A stretch of DNA of 64,000 nt. Source: Bisbaumannia sp015645095 (GTDB lineage: Bacteria > Pseudomonadota > Gammaproteobacteria > Pseudomonadales > Halomonadaceae). Where the stretch lies: the NCBI GenBank assembly GCA_036871055.1, contig CP141893.1, forward strand, positions 1,798,001 to 1,862,000, in the 5' to 3' direction. Shown one piece after another: positions 1-9,218 of the stretch. The translations under genes were made by a program, and so were the position numbers. Positions within the stretch are counted from its first letter, which is position 1. Each line of letters begins with the position of its first letter. Below the pieces are notes generated by a model, which ran no database searches, was not told where the DNA came from, and worked only from the letters and a program-made list of their open reading frames with translations.

Positions 1-420
1 CATCGGGAGCTGGGGGTGTCGCGGCCCACCTCCGCCTTCGTGCTGCCCCTGGGGGCGACCATCAACATGAGCGGCAACGCCATCTACTACGGCCTGGTGG
101 CGATGTTCTTCGCCCAGCTGTTCGGTGTGGAGCTGGGCCTGGGCGCCTACCTGGCGATCATCTTCACCGCCACCCTGGGGGCCATCGGCCAGGCCGGGGT
201 GCCGGGCCCCTCCTTCCTGGTGGTGGCGGTACTGCTCGCCGCGGGCATTCCGGTGGAAGGGCTGCCGCTGCTGTTCGCCCTCGACCGCCTCTTCGACATG
301 ATCCGTACCGCCCTGAATATCACCGGTGACGCCGCCTGCGCCACCGTGGTGGATCGGTTGGTGCCGGAGGCCGCCGAGGCCGACGAAGAGACGCGTCCGG
401 TGTCGTCCCAGACCGTTTAA
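1..420 (+). CDS. Na+/H+:dicarboxylate (DAACS/SLC1) symporter, C-terminal part
   Basis: This is the last 139 residues of an inner-membrane secondary transporter of the DAACS family (glutamate/aspartate or C4-dicarboxylate uptake). The reading frame is open from base 1, so the 5' end lies outside the window. Family hallmarks are visible: the PLGATINMSG segment (TM7/NMSG cation-binding motif), GQAGVPGP in the HP2 re-entrant hairpin, and DRLFDMIRTALNITGDA in TM8, which carries the substrate-contacting Asp and Asn. The tail after TM8 is short and acidic. A strong rho-independent terminator follows. The substrate cannot be fixed from this fragment; the family assignment is firm. Confidence 0.9.
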   Translation, partial: HRELGVSRPTSAFVLPLGATINMSGNAIYYGLVAMFFAQLFGVELGLGAYLAIIFTATLGAIGQAGVPGPSFLVVAVLLAAGIPVEGLPLLFALDRLFDMIRTALNITGDAACATVVDRLVPEAAEADEETRPVSSQTV

Positions 421-441
421 GCCGCCTCGGTTCCGACCATG

Positions 442-476
442 AAAAAACCGCCGCGGTCTTCCGCGGCGGTTTTTTT
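442..476 (+). terminator. rho-independent terminator after the DAACS symporter
   Basis: A 9-bp GC stem (CCGCCGCGG with a TCTT loop) is flanked by an A-run upstream and seven T residues downstream, so it can also work on the minus strand against readthrough from rraA. It lies 21 bp after the symporter stop codon. Confidence 0.85.
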
Positions 477-517
477 GTGCTGGCCCGAGGGGGCCGGCTT
501 CCGCTCAGGCCTGGGGC

Positions 518-1006
518 TCAGGCCTCCAGGGGCAGTTCGGCCTCGGCCACCAGGATGCCGTTGTTGTCGGCGTAGAGCCACTCGCCCGGGGAGAGGGTGA
601 CCCCGGCGAAGGTGACCGGGATGTCGCGAACGCCTTCGCCACGCTTCTCGCTCTTGCGCGGATGGGCCCCAAGGGCCTGGATGCCCAGCTCGGTTTCCGC
701 CAGCACGTCCACGTCGCGCACGCAGCCGTACATCACCACGCCGGCCCAGCCGTTGTCGGCGGCCTGCTCGGCGAGCATGTCGCCGAGCATGGCGCAGCGG
801 CTGGAGCCGCCGGCGTCGACCACCAGTACCGCGCCCTCGCCGGGCTCGGCCACCGCCTGCTTGACCAGTGAGTTGTCCTCGAAGCACTTGACGGTGCGGA
901 TGGGGCCGAAGAAGGCTTCCCGGCCGCCGAAATTGACGAACAGCGGATCCAGGACCCGAACCTCGGGGTGGGCGTCACAGATATCCGGGGTGACGATCTG
1001 GGGCAT
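518..1006 (-). CDS. rraA: RraA-family protein (RNase E activity regulator / 4-hydroxy-4-methyl-2-oxoglutarate aldolase fold)
   Basis: The 162-residue product is a cytoplasmic RraA-like protein. RraA binds RNase E and restrains degradosome activity; related proteins are class II aldolases. The aldolase-type motif GCVRDVDVL (Arg and Asp that bind substrate/metal in the enzymes) is intact, so residual HMG/oxaloacetate chemistry is possible. The start ATG at 1006 was chosen because AAGGAGA lies 7 bp upstream and the product then begins MPQIVTPDICD, as in family members; an upstream in-frame start would run into the acnB terminator. It is a single gene downstream of acnB on the same strand, separated by that terminator. 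Confidence 0.88.
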   Translation of the reverse strand: MPQIVTPDICDAHPEVRVLDPLFVNFGGREAFFGPIRTVKCFEDNSLVKQAVAEPGEGAVLVVDAGGSSRCAMLGDMLAEQAADNGWAGVVMYGCVRDVDVLAETELGIQALGAHPRKSEKRGEGVRDIPVTFAGVTLSPGEWLYADNNGILVAEAELPLEA

Positions 1007-1051
1007 GGGGCGTCTCCTTGCGATGAAAGTCGAAATGGCATGATGCCAAAG

Positions 1052-1080
1052 AAAAACGCCCCGCACGAGGCGGGGCGTTT
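1052..1080 (-). terminator. terminator of acnB
   Basis: Read on the minus strand, a 9-10 bp stem (ACGCCCCGC with its complement) is followed by TTTTTC. It sits between acnB and rraA and should end acnB transcripts. Confidence 0.75.
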
Positions 1081-1196
1081 CGGTCATCGGCTCGGCCTCG
1101 AGGGCGCGCGATGTTGCGAGCATCGGAGTCGATGGGGCTCCGGTGCGGGCAGGCCTCGGCCTCCACGGCACCGGAGTCGCTTTCCGGGCGGGGGCC

Positions 1197-3800
1197 TTAG
1201 GCCTCCTGAGCCACCGGAATCACGTTCGAGGCGGCCTTCTGGTACTCCTCGATCTCGTGGAAGTTCATGTAACGATAGATCTCGCCGGAGAGGGCGTCGA
1301 ACTCGCTCATGTAGCCCTGGTACTCCTCGACGCTGGGCAGGCGACCCACCACCGCGGCCACGGCGGCCAGCTCCGCGGAGGCCAGGAAGACGTTGGCGCC
1401 GTCGCCCAGGCGGTTGGGGAAGTTGCGGGTCGAGGTGGAGACCACGGTAGACTTCGGAGCCACCCGCGCCTGGTTACCCATGCACAGGGAGCAGCCCGGC
1501 ATCTCCATGCGCGCCCCGGCGCGGCCATAGATGCCGTAGTAGCCTTCCTCGGTCAGCTGGTGCTGGTCCATCTTGGTGGGCGGGGCCAGCCACAGGCGGG
1601 TCTTCAGGCTGCCGGCCGGCTGCTTCTCGAGCAGCTTGCCCGCGGCGCGGAAGTGACCGATGTTGGTCATGCAGGAGCCGATGAAGACCTCGTCGATCTT
1701 CTCGCCGGCCACGTCAGACAGCAGGCGGGCGTCGTCCGGATCGTTCGGGGCGCAGAGGATCGGTTCCTTGATCTCGTCCAGGTCGATCTCGATCACCTCG
1801 GCGTACTCGGCGTCGGCGTCGGCACGCATCAGGCTCGGGTTGGCCAGCCACTCTTCCATGGCCTGGATGCGACGCTCGATGGTGCGTACGTCGCCGTAAC
1901 CGTTGCCGATCATCCACTTGAGCAGGGTGATGTTGGACTTCAGGTACTCGCTCACGCTCTCTTCGGACAGCGTGATGGTACAGCCCGCGGCGGAGCGTTC
2001 GGCGGAGGCGTCGGAGAGCTCGAAGGCCTGCTCCACGGTGAGGTCCTCGAGGCCCTCGATCTCCAGCACGCGGCCGGAGAAGGCGTTCTTCTTGCCGGAC
2101 TTCTCGACGGTCAGCAGGCCCTGCTGGATGCCGTAGTAGGGAATGGCGTGGACCAGGTCACGCAGGGTGACGCCGGGCTGACGCTTGCCCTTGAAGCGCA
2201 CCAGCACCGATTCCGGCATATCCAGCGGCATCACCCCGGTGGCGGCGGCAAAGGCCACCAGGCCGGAGCCCGCCGGGAAGGAGATGCCCATCGGGAAGCG
2301 GGTGTGGGAGTCGCCGCCGGTGCCCACGGTGTCGGGCAGCAGCATGCGGTTGAGCCAGGAGTGGATGATGCCGTCGCCGGGACGCAGGGAGACGCCGCCG
2401 CGGTTCATGATGAAGTCGGGCAGGGTGTGGTGGGTCTCCACGTCGACCGGCTTCGGGTAGGCGCTGGTGTGGCAGAAGGACTGCATCACCAGGTCGGCCT
2501 GGAAGCCGAGGCAGGCGAGGTCCTTCAGCTCGTCGCGGGTCATCGGGCCGGTGGTGTCCTGGGAGCCCACGGTGGTCATCTTCGGCTCGCAGTACATGCC
2601 CGGGCGCACGCCCTCCATGCCGCAGGCCTTGCCGACCATCTTCTGGGCCAGGGTAAAGCCTTTACCGGTGTCCTTGGGCTGCTCGGGCAGGCGGAAGACG
2701 TCGGAGGCGGGCAGGCCGAGGGCCTCACGCGCCTTGCCGGTCAGGCCACGACCGATGATCAGCGGGATACGGCCGCCGGCACGCACCTCGTCGAGGATCA
2801 CCTGGGTCTTGAGTTCGAAGGTGCTGACCACCTCGTCGGTGCCGTGCTTGCACACCTTGCCTTCGTAGGGGTAGACGTCGATGACGTCGCCCATCTCGAG
2901 CCGGGAGACGTCCATCTCCACGGGCAGGGCGCCGGCATCTTCCATGGTGTTGAAGAAGATGGGGGCGATCTTGCCGCCGAAGCAGAAGCCGCCGGCGCGC
3001 TTGTTGGGCACGTTGGGGATGTCGTCGCCGAAGAACCACAGCACCGAGTTGGTGGCGGACTTGCGCGAGGAGCCGGTGCCGACCACGTCACCCACGTAGG
3101 CGACCGGGAAGCCCTTGGCCTTCACGGCTTCGATCTGGGCCAGCGGGCCCTTGGTGCCGGGCACCTCCGGCTCGATGCCGTCGCGCTCGTTCTTGAGCAT
3201 GGCATTGGCATGCAGGGGAATATCGGGGCGCGACCAGGCGTCCGGGGCCGGGGAGAGGTCGTCGGTGTTGGTCTCGCCGGGCACCTTGAAGACGCTGAGG
3301 GTGATCTTCTCTGCCAGGGCCGGCTTGGCCAGGAACCACTCGGCGTCGGCCCAGGACTGCAGGACCTCCTTGGCCACGGCGTTGCCCGCCTTGGCGCGCT
3401 CTTCCACGTCATGGAAGGCGTCGAACATCAGCAGGGTGTGCTTGAGCTGTTCGCCGACTTCCTTGGCCAGGTCGGCGTCGTCGAGCAGCTCCACCAGGGT
3501 GGCGATGTTGTAGCCGCCCTGCATGGTGCCCAGCAGCTTGACGGCGTGGGTCTTGTCGATCAGCGGGGACTCGGCCTCGCCCTTGGCGATGGCGGTCAGG
3601 AACCCGGCCTTGACGTAGGCGGCCTCATCGACGCCCGGGGGCACGCGATCGGTGATCAGTTCGAGGATGAACTCTTCTTCGCCGGCGGGCGGTGCCTTGA
3701 GCAGCTCCACCAGGGCAGCGACCTGCTCGGCGTTGAGCGGTTTGGGCGGGACGCCTTCCTGGGCGCGTTCCTCGACATGTTGGCGATATGCTTCAAGCAC
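1197..3800 (-). CDS. acnB: aconitate hydratase B
   Basis: The product (867 residues, the usual AcnB length) interconverts citrate and isocitrate in the TCA cycle and, as apoprotein, can bind mRNA. The AcnB order is visible: an N-terminal HEAT-like domain (MLEAYRQHVEERAQEG onward), the domain-4 swivel placed near the N-terminus (around residues 160-370, including GTGSSRKSATNS), then domains 1-3. The [4Fe-4S] ligands are the Cys in GSCMTNIGH (about residue 710) and the two in MPGCSLCMGNQ (about 770 and 773). The initiating ATG at 3800 matches family N-termini. It is transcribed alone from a sigma-70-like promoter about 140 bp upstream and ended by its own hairpin. Confidence 0.97.
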   Translation of the reverse strand: MLEAYRQHVEERAQEGVPPKPLNAEQVAALVELLKAPPAGEEEFILELITDRVPPGVDEAAYVKAGFLTAIAKGEAESPLIDKTHAVKLLGTMQGGYNIATLVELLDDADLAKEVGEQLKHTLLMFDAFHDVEERAKAGNAVAKEVLQSWADAEWFLAKPALAEKITLSVFKVPGETNTDDLSPAPDAWSRPDIPLHANAMLKNERDGIEPEVPGTKGPLAQIEAVKAKGFPVAYVGDVVGTGSSRKSATNSVLWFFGDDIPNVPNKRAGGFCFGGKIAPIFFNTMEDAGALPVEMDVSRLEMGDVIDVYPYEGKVCKHGTDEVVSTFELKTQVILDEVRAGGRIPLIIGRGLTGKAREALGLPASDVFRLPEQPKDTGKGFTLAQKMVGKACGMEGVRPGMYCEPKMTTVGSQDTTGPMTRDELKDLACLGFQADLVMQSFCHTSAYPKPVDVETHHTLPDFIMNRGGVSLRPGDGIIHSWLNRMLLPDTVGTGGDSHTRFPMGISFPAGSGLVAFAAATGVMPLDMPESVLVRFKGKRQPGVTLRDLVHAIPYYGIQQGLLTVEKSGKKNAFSGRVLEIEGLEDLTVEQAFELSDASAERSAAGCTITLSEESVSEYLKSNITLLKWMIGNGYGDVRTIERRIQAMEEWLANPSLMRADADAEYAEVIEIDLDEIKEPILCAPNDPDDARLLSDVAGEKIDEVFIGSCMTNIGHFRAAGKLLEKQPAGSLKTRLWLAPPTKMDQHQLTEEGYYGIYGRAGARMEMPGCSLCMGNQARVAPKSTVVSTSTRNFPNRLGDGANVFLASAELAAVAAVVGRLPSVEEYQGYMSEFDALSGEIYRYMNFHEIEEYQKAASNVIPVAQEA

Positions 3801-3936
3801 GATGGGGCCCTCATCAAGTTGCTTTGCCAGGGCGTTGAACCGGCCGTCCCGGGCCTTGGCGGCCTCTGGGGGAGTCGGCGACGGGTCAGGATGGGTCGCC
3901 CTGGAGCCTGTGGTAACCGTGGTTCAGGTGACGCGG

Positions 3937-3965
3937 ATTCTACGGGAAACTGTCGACAATGTTAA
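3937..3965 (-). promoter_or_regulatory. sigma-70-type promoter of acnB, in the 3801-4101 intergenic region
   Basis: On the minus strand TTAACA (3965-3960) and TAGAAT (3942-3937) are 17 bp apart, which implies a 5' leader of about 130 nt before acnB. The remainder of this roughly 300-bp gap between acnB and the divergent DUF1289 gene shows no convincing ORF or RNA structure. Confidence 0.5.
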
Positions 3966-4101
3966 GCGAGCCCCCCGTCGCGGGCCTCGTACTTTGGTCG
4001 GCGGTGGCCCTTGGCGTCGTCCGGGGAGTGTCCCGCGGCGTCCGGGACGGGTAAGATGCCGGGGCCCGACAGACTGCGAGAACGACCCATCGAGGAAGCG
4101 T

Positions 4102-4554
4102 ATGTCTCAGCGAATCAGCACCCCCTGCGTGGGGGTCTGCTCCACCACCGTCGGCGATGACGTCTGCCGGGGCTGCCAGCGCCATCTGGACGAGATCCGC
4201 GACTGGTTCGGCTACGACGAGGCCGAGCGTCGGCGGCGTATCGAGGCGCTCGACGCCCTGAGGGAAAAGGCCGCCGCCACCCTCCTGGTGGTCGAGGACG
4301 AGGCGCTGCTGAATGCCCAGCTGGCCCGGCACCGCATTCGCGTGCGCCCGGAGCAGCCGCCGCTCTCCCGCGCCGTGGAGCTGCTGCGGGTGGGGCGCGA
4401 GCGCATCCAGGACCTCGCCCGCTATGGCCTGGCCCGGCACGGGGCCGGGCTGGGGCTTGCGCCGCCGCAGCTCTTCGCGCGGCTCAACGAGGCCCTCAGT
4501 CAAGCGGCCCGGGAGCGGGTCGACCTTATTACCACCGATAGCCATTCAGGATGA
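4102..4554 (+). CDS. DUF1289 family protein (short Cys-cluster domain plus C-terminal extension)
   Basis: This 150-residue cytoplasmic protein opens with the DUF1289 signature: STPCVGVCSTT...DVCRGCQRHLDEIRDW has four Cys suited to binding a metal or Fe-S cluster, and DEIRDWFGYDEAERRR is the typical helix. The remaining roughly 90 residues are an Arg/Glu/Leu-rich extension that I cannot assign. The function of DUF1289 is unknown. ATG 4102 was chosen because GGAAG lies just upstream and the Cys motif begins at once; longer in-frame versions would cross the divergent acnB promoter. Its stop overlaps the miaE start (ATGA), so the two are co-translated. Confidence 0.85.
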   Translation: MSQRISTPCVGVCSTTVGDDVCRGCQRHLDEIRDWFGYDEAERRRRIEALDALREKAAATLLVVEDEALLNAQLARHRIRVRPEQPPLSRAVELLRVGRERIQDLARYGLARHGAGLGLAPPQLFARLNEALSQAARERVDLITTDSHSG

Positions 4555-5195
4555 CCATGCAAGACAGCCTCAGGGCCCTGCTGCCCCCGGACCTGCTCTC
4601 CTTCCTGCGCTGCCCCACGCCCCAGGCCTGGGTCGAGGCGGCGTTAGCCAATCAGGAGCTGCTGCTGATCGATCACGCCCAGTGCGAGAAGAAGGCGGCC
4701 TCCACCGCCATGAGCCTGATGTACCGCTACGTGGATCGCCCCCTGCTGCTGACCAAGATGTCGCAACTGGCCCGGGAAGAGCTGCTGCACTTCGAGCAGG
4801 TGGTCAAGCTGATGGAGTCCCGGGGCATCGTCTATCGCCACCTCAGTGCCTCCCGCTATGCCGAGGGGCTGCGCCGCCACCTGCGCCCCGAGGATCCGCT
4901 GCGCCTGGTGGACCTGCTGATCGTGGGGGCGCTGATCGAGGCGCGCAGCTGCGAGCGTTTCGCCTGCCTGATCCCGCGGCTGGACGAAGAGCTTGCCAAG
5001 TTCTACCGCAGTCTGGTTAAGTCGGAAGGGCGTCACTATGAGGATTACTTGATGTTGGCGCGGCTCGTTGCCGAAGAGGCAGGCGATGGAGAGGTGGAGG
5101 CGCGGATCGCCTTCCTCGCCGATCGCGAGGCGCGCCTGATCGAGGCTCCGGATGGCGATTTCCGCTTCCACAGCGGCGTCCCGGAAGCGGCCTGA
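4551..5195 (+). CDS. miaE: tRNA-(ms2io6A37) hydroxylase
   Basis: MiaE is a non-heme di-iron monooxygenase that hydroxylates the isopentenyl group of 2-methylthio-N6-isopentenyladenosine at position 37 of tRNAs reading U-starting codons. The 214-residue product has the ferritin-like ligand pattern: E46 in CEKKA, E77 and H80 in REELLHFEQ, E130 in IEARSCERF, and E159/H162 in SEGRHYEDY. It overlaps the DUF1289 gene by 4 bp, forming a two-gene operon. An in-frame alternative Met lies two codons downstream. Confidence 0.93.
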   Translation: MTMQDSLRALLPPDLLSFLRCPTPQAWVEAALANQELLLIDHAQCEKKAASTAMSLMYRYVDRPLLLTKMSQLAREELLHFEQVVKLMESRGIVYRHLSASRYAEGLRRHLRPEDPLRLVDLLIVGALIEARSCERFACLIPRLDEELAKFYRSLVKSEGRHYEDYLMLARLVAEEAGDGEVEARIAFLADREARLIEAPDGDFRFHSGVPEAA

Positions 5196-5255
5196 GATCC
5201 AGGGAACAGACGGCAAGGCACTTGCCGATGACACAATAACGCGGGAACGAAGACG

Positions 5256-8200
5256 ATGCGGGATCCTTCCGTCGATGAGCGATTGACACTGCTCGGCCAT
5301 TTCTCACTGACCCTGGGGGAGGATAGTCTCACCCAGTTCAGCTATGACAAGGTCAAGGGGCTCTTGGTCTACCTGCTGCTTCATGAGCAGCCGGTCAATC
5401 GCTCCACCCTGGCCGAACTGTTATGGCCCGATCAGGGGCTCTCCTCCGGCCGCACCAACCTGCGTCATGCGCTGCATTGCCTGCGCCAGTCCCTGGGTGA
5501 CCAGGCCGAGCGGGTCTTGGCGGTGTCGCGCCAGACCATCGCCTTCCAGTTTCCCGACGGGTGGACCTTCGACCTGCATGAGCTCCAGGGGCTGCTGCGC
5601 GAGCCGCCGGATATCGACACCCTGGAGGCGGTCCTGGGCCTCTATCAGGGCGACCTGGTGGAGGAGTTGCAGCTCTCGGCCTGTGCCGAATTCCAGCGCT
5701 GGCTGCTGCGGGTGCGCAACGAGTGGCGTCAGCGGGTGATCGCCTTCGCCGAGGCGGTGCTGGAGGCCCATGGCGAGCTGCCGGAGGCGCTGCTGCGCGA
5801 CCTGGTCAGCCGCTTCTCCGGCTATGGCCCCTTTCACGAGCGGCTGGTGCGCCAACTGGCCGAGCAGGGGCAGGCGGCGGCGGCCCACGAACAGTACAAC
5901 GCCTACCTGCAGCTGCTGGCGCTCTCCGGCCAGCAGCCGGAGCCGGCCTTCCTGCAACTGGCCCGCTACTGGTCCGATGGCCAGGCCGAGATTCAGCGCC
6001 TCTCGCCCCAGGGCGCCTTCTCCCGGGCCCTGGCCCTGGACAGCGCGCCGCTGCGCGACGACGAGATCGAGCAGCGCCAGCTCTCGGTGATGGCCATTCG
6101 CCTGAGCCTGGAGGAGGACCTCTCGGCCCGGGATGCCACCCATGCCAGTCTGGCCCTGCAGATCGAGCTGATGCGCTGGCTGGAGCAGCAGTGTCACCAC
6201 CTGGGCGGCTTCTGGCTGCCCGGCGCCACGGGCGGCCTGGGCCTGGCCTGTTTCGGCACCCATGGCCCGGCCCACCAACTGGCCGAGCTGGTGGCCCTCT
6301 ACGAACACTGCCGCAAGGCGCTGCCCGAGGAGAGCGCCCGCCACTGGAACGGGGAGGGGGCCGTGCCGCGCTTTACCCTGGCCGCGGGCCTCAACAGCGG
6401 CCGGGTGATCTACCTGCCCGAGCGTCAGCTGGCCGATCCCCTGGGCCAGGTGACCCAGACCTCCCTGGCGTTGATGAGTGCCGCCGAGGGGGGAGAGCTG
6501 GTGATCTCCCAGGAAGCCAGCCAGCACATGCCGCCGGCCCTGGACCTGCAGCCGCGGCTCTCCTCGCGGCTGGTCGCCTGCGACGGCAAGGTGCGCCTGC
6601 GTGCCCTGGTGCTGGGCACCAACGAAGGGGGGCGCGAGGCGCTGCCACCCAGCCTGGTGGGGCGCGAAGCGGCACTGCGCAAGTTGCGCGACGCCCTGGC
6701 CCGGGCCGGGATCGGCCTGCGGCAGAGCGTGCTGGTGCGTGGGGCCTCCGGGATGGGCAAGTCGGCGCTGCTGGTGGGGTTCCGCCAGCTCGAGCAGAGC
6801 CGTGATACCGCCATCTGCTGGCAGCCCACCACGCGACTGTCGGTGCACTCCCCCTATGGGGTGGCCCGCCAGCTGCTGCGCTGGCACCTGGGCGGGGAGC
6901 CCGACGAGGCGGGGCTGGGCCGGGTGCTGGAGCGCTATCCGGGACTGGCCGATTCCCAGGAGCGGCGTCAGCTGCTGGAGGAAGCGCTGGGTATTCGCGA
7001 GCCCGAGGAGGTGGCGGTGCTGGCCCAGAGCGGCGAAGCCCTGGAGCTGGTGGTGCAACTGCTCCAGGCCCTCGTCGAGACCCTCACCGTACAGCGCACC
7101 CTGGTGCTGATGATCGATGACATCCAGTGGCTGGACGAGCCCTCCTTCAAGGCGCTCTCCAACCTCCAGGCGCGCTTGCCGATCAACTGCCCCCTGCTGC
7201 TGGTGGCCAGCCACCACGGTCGCGAGGCGCTGCCCGCCCGTCTGCACTGGGATCAGCAGCTCAGCCTGGGACGCCTGGATGCGCTGCAGTCGTCGCGACT
7301 GCTGTCGCAACTGGCGCGCCGCTACCGCCTGCACCTGAGCCCGCGGCTGCGCAGCCAGTTGATCGAGCGCTGCGATGGCGTGCCCCTCTACCTGCAGGAG
7401 ATCTGCCGACGCCTGGACATGGATCGCCGCGAGGGGCGCAGCGTGCAGCTCGACGACCTGCCCCAGGGCCTGCTGGGCCTGCTGGCCAGTCGCATCGACC
7501 AGCTCGATGCCGAGCGTGAGGTGGCCCATGTGGCCGCCGTGCTGGGGCGTCAGTTCCGCCTCGACCTGTTGACCGAATGCAGTGGCTGGTCCGGGGAGCG
7601 CCTCAAGCGGGCCATCGAGCAGATGATCCGCCTGGAGATCATCGAAGCCTGTCCGCACGGCAGCGAATACGAGTACCAGTTCAGTCATCAGCTGCTCCAG
7701 GAGGCCGCCTACCTCGCCTGTCCGCGGGACGTGCGGGTGGCGATCCATGGCCAGGTGGTGACCCTGATCGAGGAGCGCTTCCCGATGTGGATCAGTCGCC
7801 ACCCCGGCGACTTCGCCACCCATCTGCGACGCAGCGGCCACTATGCCCGCGGCGCCCGCTATTTCGAGCTGGCGGCCCGGGAGGCCCTCAAGGTGAGCGC
7901 CAACCGCACCGCCCTGCGCATGGCGGATGCGGGCCTGGCCAGCCTGCGTCACGTGGAGGGGCAGGGGGAGCGGGAGATCAGCCTGCTGACGGTGCGTGGC
8001 CAGGCCGCCTTCGCCCTGGAAGGCCATGGCTCGCCCACCGCCCACGAGAGCTTCGTGCGCGCCCAGGAGTTGCTGCCGCCGCGCAGCTACGAGGAAGAGG
8101 CAGATGACCTGGAGCAACGCTTCCTGGTCAAGTGGGGGCTCTGGGTGGGCTGTAGCCAGCGCCATGCCCATGCCGATGCCTTCTCCCTGGCCGCCAAGCT

Positions 8201-9146
8201 GGCCGATCTGGCCGGCGAGCTGGAGGATCCGCGCTACCAACGCCTGGCGGACTATGCCCGGGCTCACTGCGAGTACTGGGCGGGGCGGATTCGCCAGGCC
8301 TACGACCACTTGGAGGAGATCGATCCGCTCCACTCGCCGATGCTGATCGAGTGGCTGCCGTTCTCCGACCACCCCCAGGTGGCGGCGGCCTGCTTCCAGG
8401 GCTGGGCGCTCTGTCTGCGCGGCGATTACCAGCGCGCCGAGCAGCAGGCGGAGGCGGCGATTCGCCTCGCCGAGGGGTTCAACCACCCCGGCTCCCTGGC
8501 CATGGCGCTGCTCTTCTCGGCGGCCATGTACCGTCAGCTGGGGCATGTGCACCTGGCCGGCATGCGCGCCCAGCGCGCCGCCGAGCTCACCGGCACGCCG
8601 GATCTGCACCTGTGGCAGATGTCGGCCCAGGGCATGCTCGGCTGGCAGCGGGCCCTGGCCGGCGACCGAGAGGGCCTGGCGCTGCTGGAGGCTGGCATGG
8701 AGGAGTTCGACGAGGTGACCGGCCGCGACCGCTACCAGCGGCCGGTGTTGTGGTTCGTGGATGCCTGCGTGGCCCTGGGTGAGCTGAGCCGTGCCGAGGA
8801 CTACCTGGACCAGTGCCTGTTGATCGCCCAGGAGCGTACCTCCCTCTATGTGCCGGAGCTGGCCATCCAGCTGGCGCGGGTGCGCCACCAGCTGGGGCGC
8901 CCGGCCCAGGAGATCCGCCTGCTGGTGGAACAGGCCCTGCGCCAGGCCGCGGAGCACGAGAACCTGCATCAGCAGCTCAATGCCCTGGAGCTGTGGCTGA
9001 CCCTGGTGGATCCCCAGGACGGCCAGGCCCGGGAGCGCTTCCGGCGCCTGCTCGGCGAGGTCTCGCCCAGCGATGCCCCGGTGCTGGTGCGCTGGGGGAT
9101 GTTGCTGGACCAGCGCGAGGCCCAGACCGCGCGGCTGGAGTCCTGA
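5256..9146 (+). CDS. large BTAD/STAND-type transcriptional regulator with TPR tail
   Basis: The 1296-residue product is probably a cytoplasmic signal-integrating regulator. Residues about 1-235 form a SARP-like winged helix plus bacterial transcriptional activator domain (LTLLGHFSLTL..., ELLWPDQ...RTNLRHALHCLRQSLGD). Residues about 270-445 resemble a class III nucleotide cyclase (RQLSVMAIRL, AGLNSGRVIYL, LMSAAEGGELVIS), but I do not see the catalytic metal Asp pair, so it looks degenerate. A STAND/AAA ATPase follows (VGREAAL; Walker A GASGMGKS near residue 496; Walker B VLMIDDIQWLDE near 620). The last 450 residues are TPR-like helices. There is no C-terminal LuxR helix-turn-helix, so DNA binding would rest on the N-terminus. 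It follows miaE by 60 bp, possibly with its own promoter. The target is unknown. Confidence 0.85.
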   Translation: MRDPSVDERLTLLGHFSLTLGEDSLTQFSYDKVKGLLVYLLLHEQPVNRSTLAELLWPDQGLSSGRTNLRHALHCLRQSLGDQAERVLAVSRQTIAFQFPDGWTFDLHELQGLLREPPDIDTLEAVLGLYQGDLVEELQLSACAEFQRWLLRVRNEWRQRVIAFAEAVLEAHGELPEALLRDLVSRFSGYGPFHERLVRQLAEQGQAAAAHEQYNAYLQLLALSGQQPEPAFLQLARYWSDGQAEIQRLSPQGAFSRALALDSAPLRDDEIEQRQLSVMAIRLSLEEDLSARDATHASLALQIELMRWLEQQCHHLGGFWLPGATGGLGLACFGTHGPAHQLAELVALYEHCRKALPEESARHWNGEGAVPRFTLAAGLNSGRVIYLPERQLADPLGQVTQTSLALMSAAEGGELVISQEASQHMPPALDLQPRLSSRLVACDGKVRLRALVLGTNEGGREALPPSLVGREAALRKLRDALARAGIGLRQSVLVRGASGMGKSALLVGFRQLEQSRDTAICWQPTTRLSVHSPYGVARQLLRWHLGGEPDEAGLGRVLERYPGLADSQERRQLLEEALGIREPEEVAVLAQSGEALELVVQLLQALVETLTVQRTLVLMIDDIQWLDEPSFKALSNLQARLPINCPLLLVASHHGREALPARLHWDQQLSLGRLDALQSSRLLSQLARRYRLHLSPRLRSQLIERCDGVPLYLQEICRRLDMDRREGRSVQLDDLPQGLLGLLASRIDQLDAEREVAHVAAVLGRQFRLDLLTECSGWSGERLKRAIEQMIRLEIIEACPHGSEYEYQFSHQLLQEAAYLACPRDVRVAIHGQVVTLIEERFPMWISRHPGDFATHLRRSGHYARGARYFELAAREALKVSANRTALRMADAGLASLRHVEGQGEREISLLTVRGQAAFALEGHGSPTAHESFVRAQELLPPRSYEEEADDLEQRFLVKWGLWVGCSQRHAHADAFSLAAKLADLAGELEDPRYQRLADYARAHCEYWAGRIRQAYDHLEEIDPLHSPMLIEWLPFSDHPQVAAACFQGWALCLRGDYQRAEQQAEAAIRLAEGFNHPGSLAMALLFSAAMYRQLGHVHLAGMRAQRAAELTGTPDLHLWQMSAQGMLGWQRALAGDREGLALLEAGMEEFDEVTGRDRYQRPVLWFVDACVALGELSRAEDYLDQCLLIAQERTSLYVPELAIQLARVRHQLGRPAQEIRLLVEQALRQAAEHENLHQQLNALELWLTLVDPQDGQARERFRRLLGEVSPSDAPVLVRWGMLLDQREAQTARLES

Positions 9147-9161
9147 GCGCATCGCTGCCAG

Positions 9162-9200
9162 AACGACACGGGCCCCGGCATTGCCGGGGCCCGTGTCGTT
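9162..9200. terminator. long hairpin between convergent genes
   Basis: A near-perfect stem of about 18 bp (AACGACACGGGCCCCGGC with its complement) lies just after the regulator stop and before the end of the convergent Cys-cluster gene. There is no real T-tract on either strand, so it may act as a weak bidirectional terminator or as an mRNA 3'-end stabiliser. Confidence 0.5.
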
Positions 9201-9218
9201 GGTCGCCCACTTCTTGGG

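Noticed and set aside
1143..3965. A very long plus-strand open frame opposite acnB
   Set aside because: It is the antisense shadow of acnB in high-GC DNA; the protein is His/Gly/Val-rich with no motif and no ribosome site.
5421..9152. A 1243-codon minus-strand open frame opposite the large regulator
   Set aside because: Composition is Gln/Leu/His-rich with no domain and it mirrors the codon pattern of the regulator, which has clear domains.
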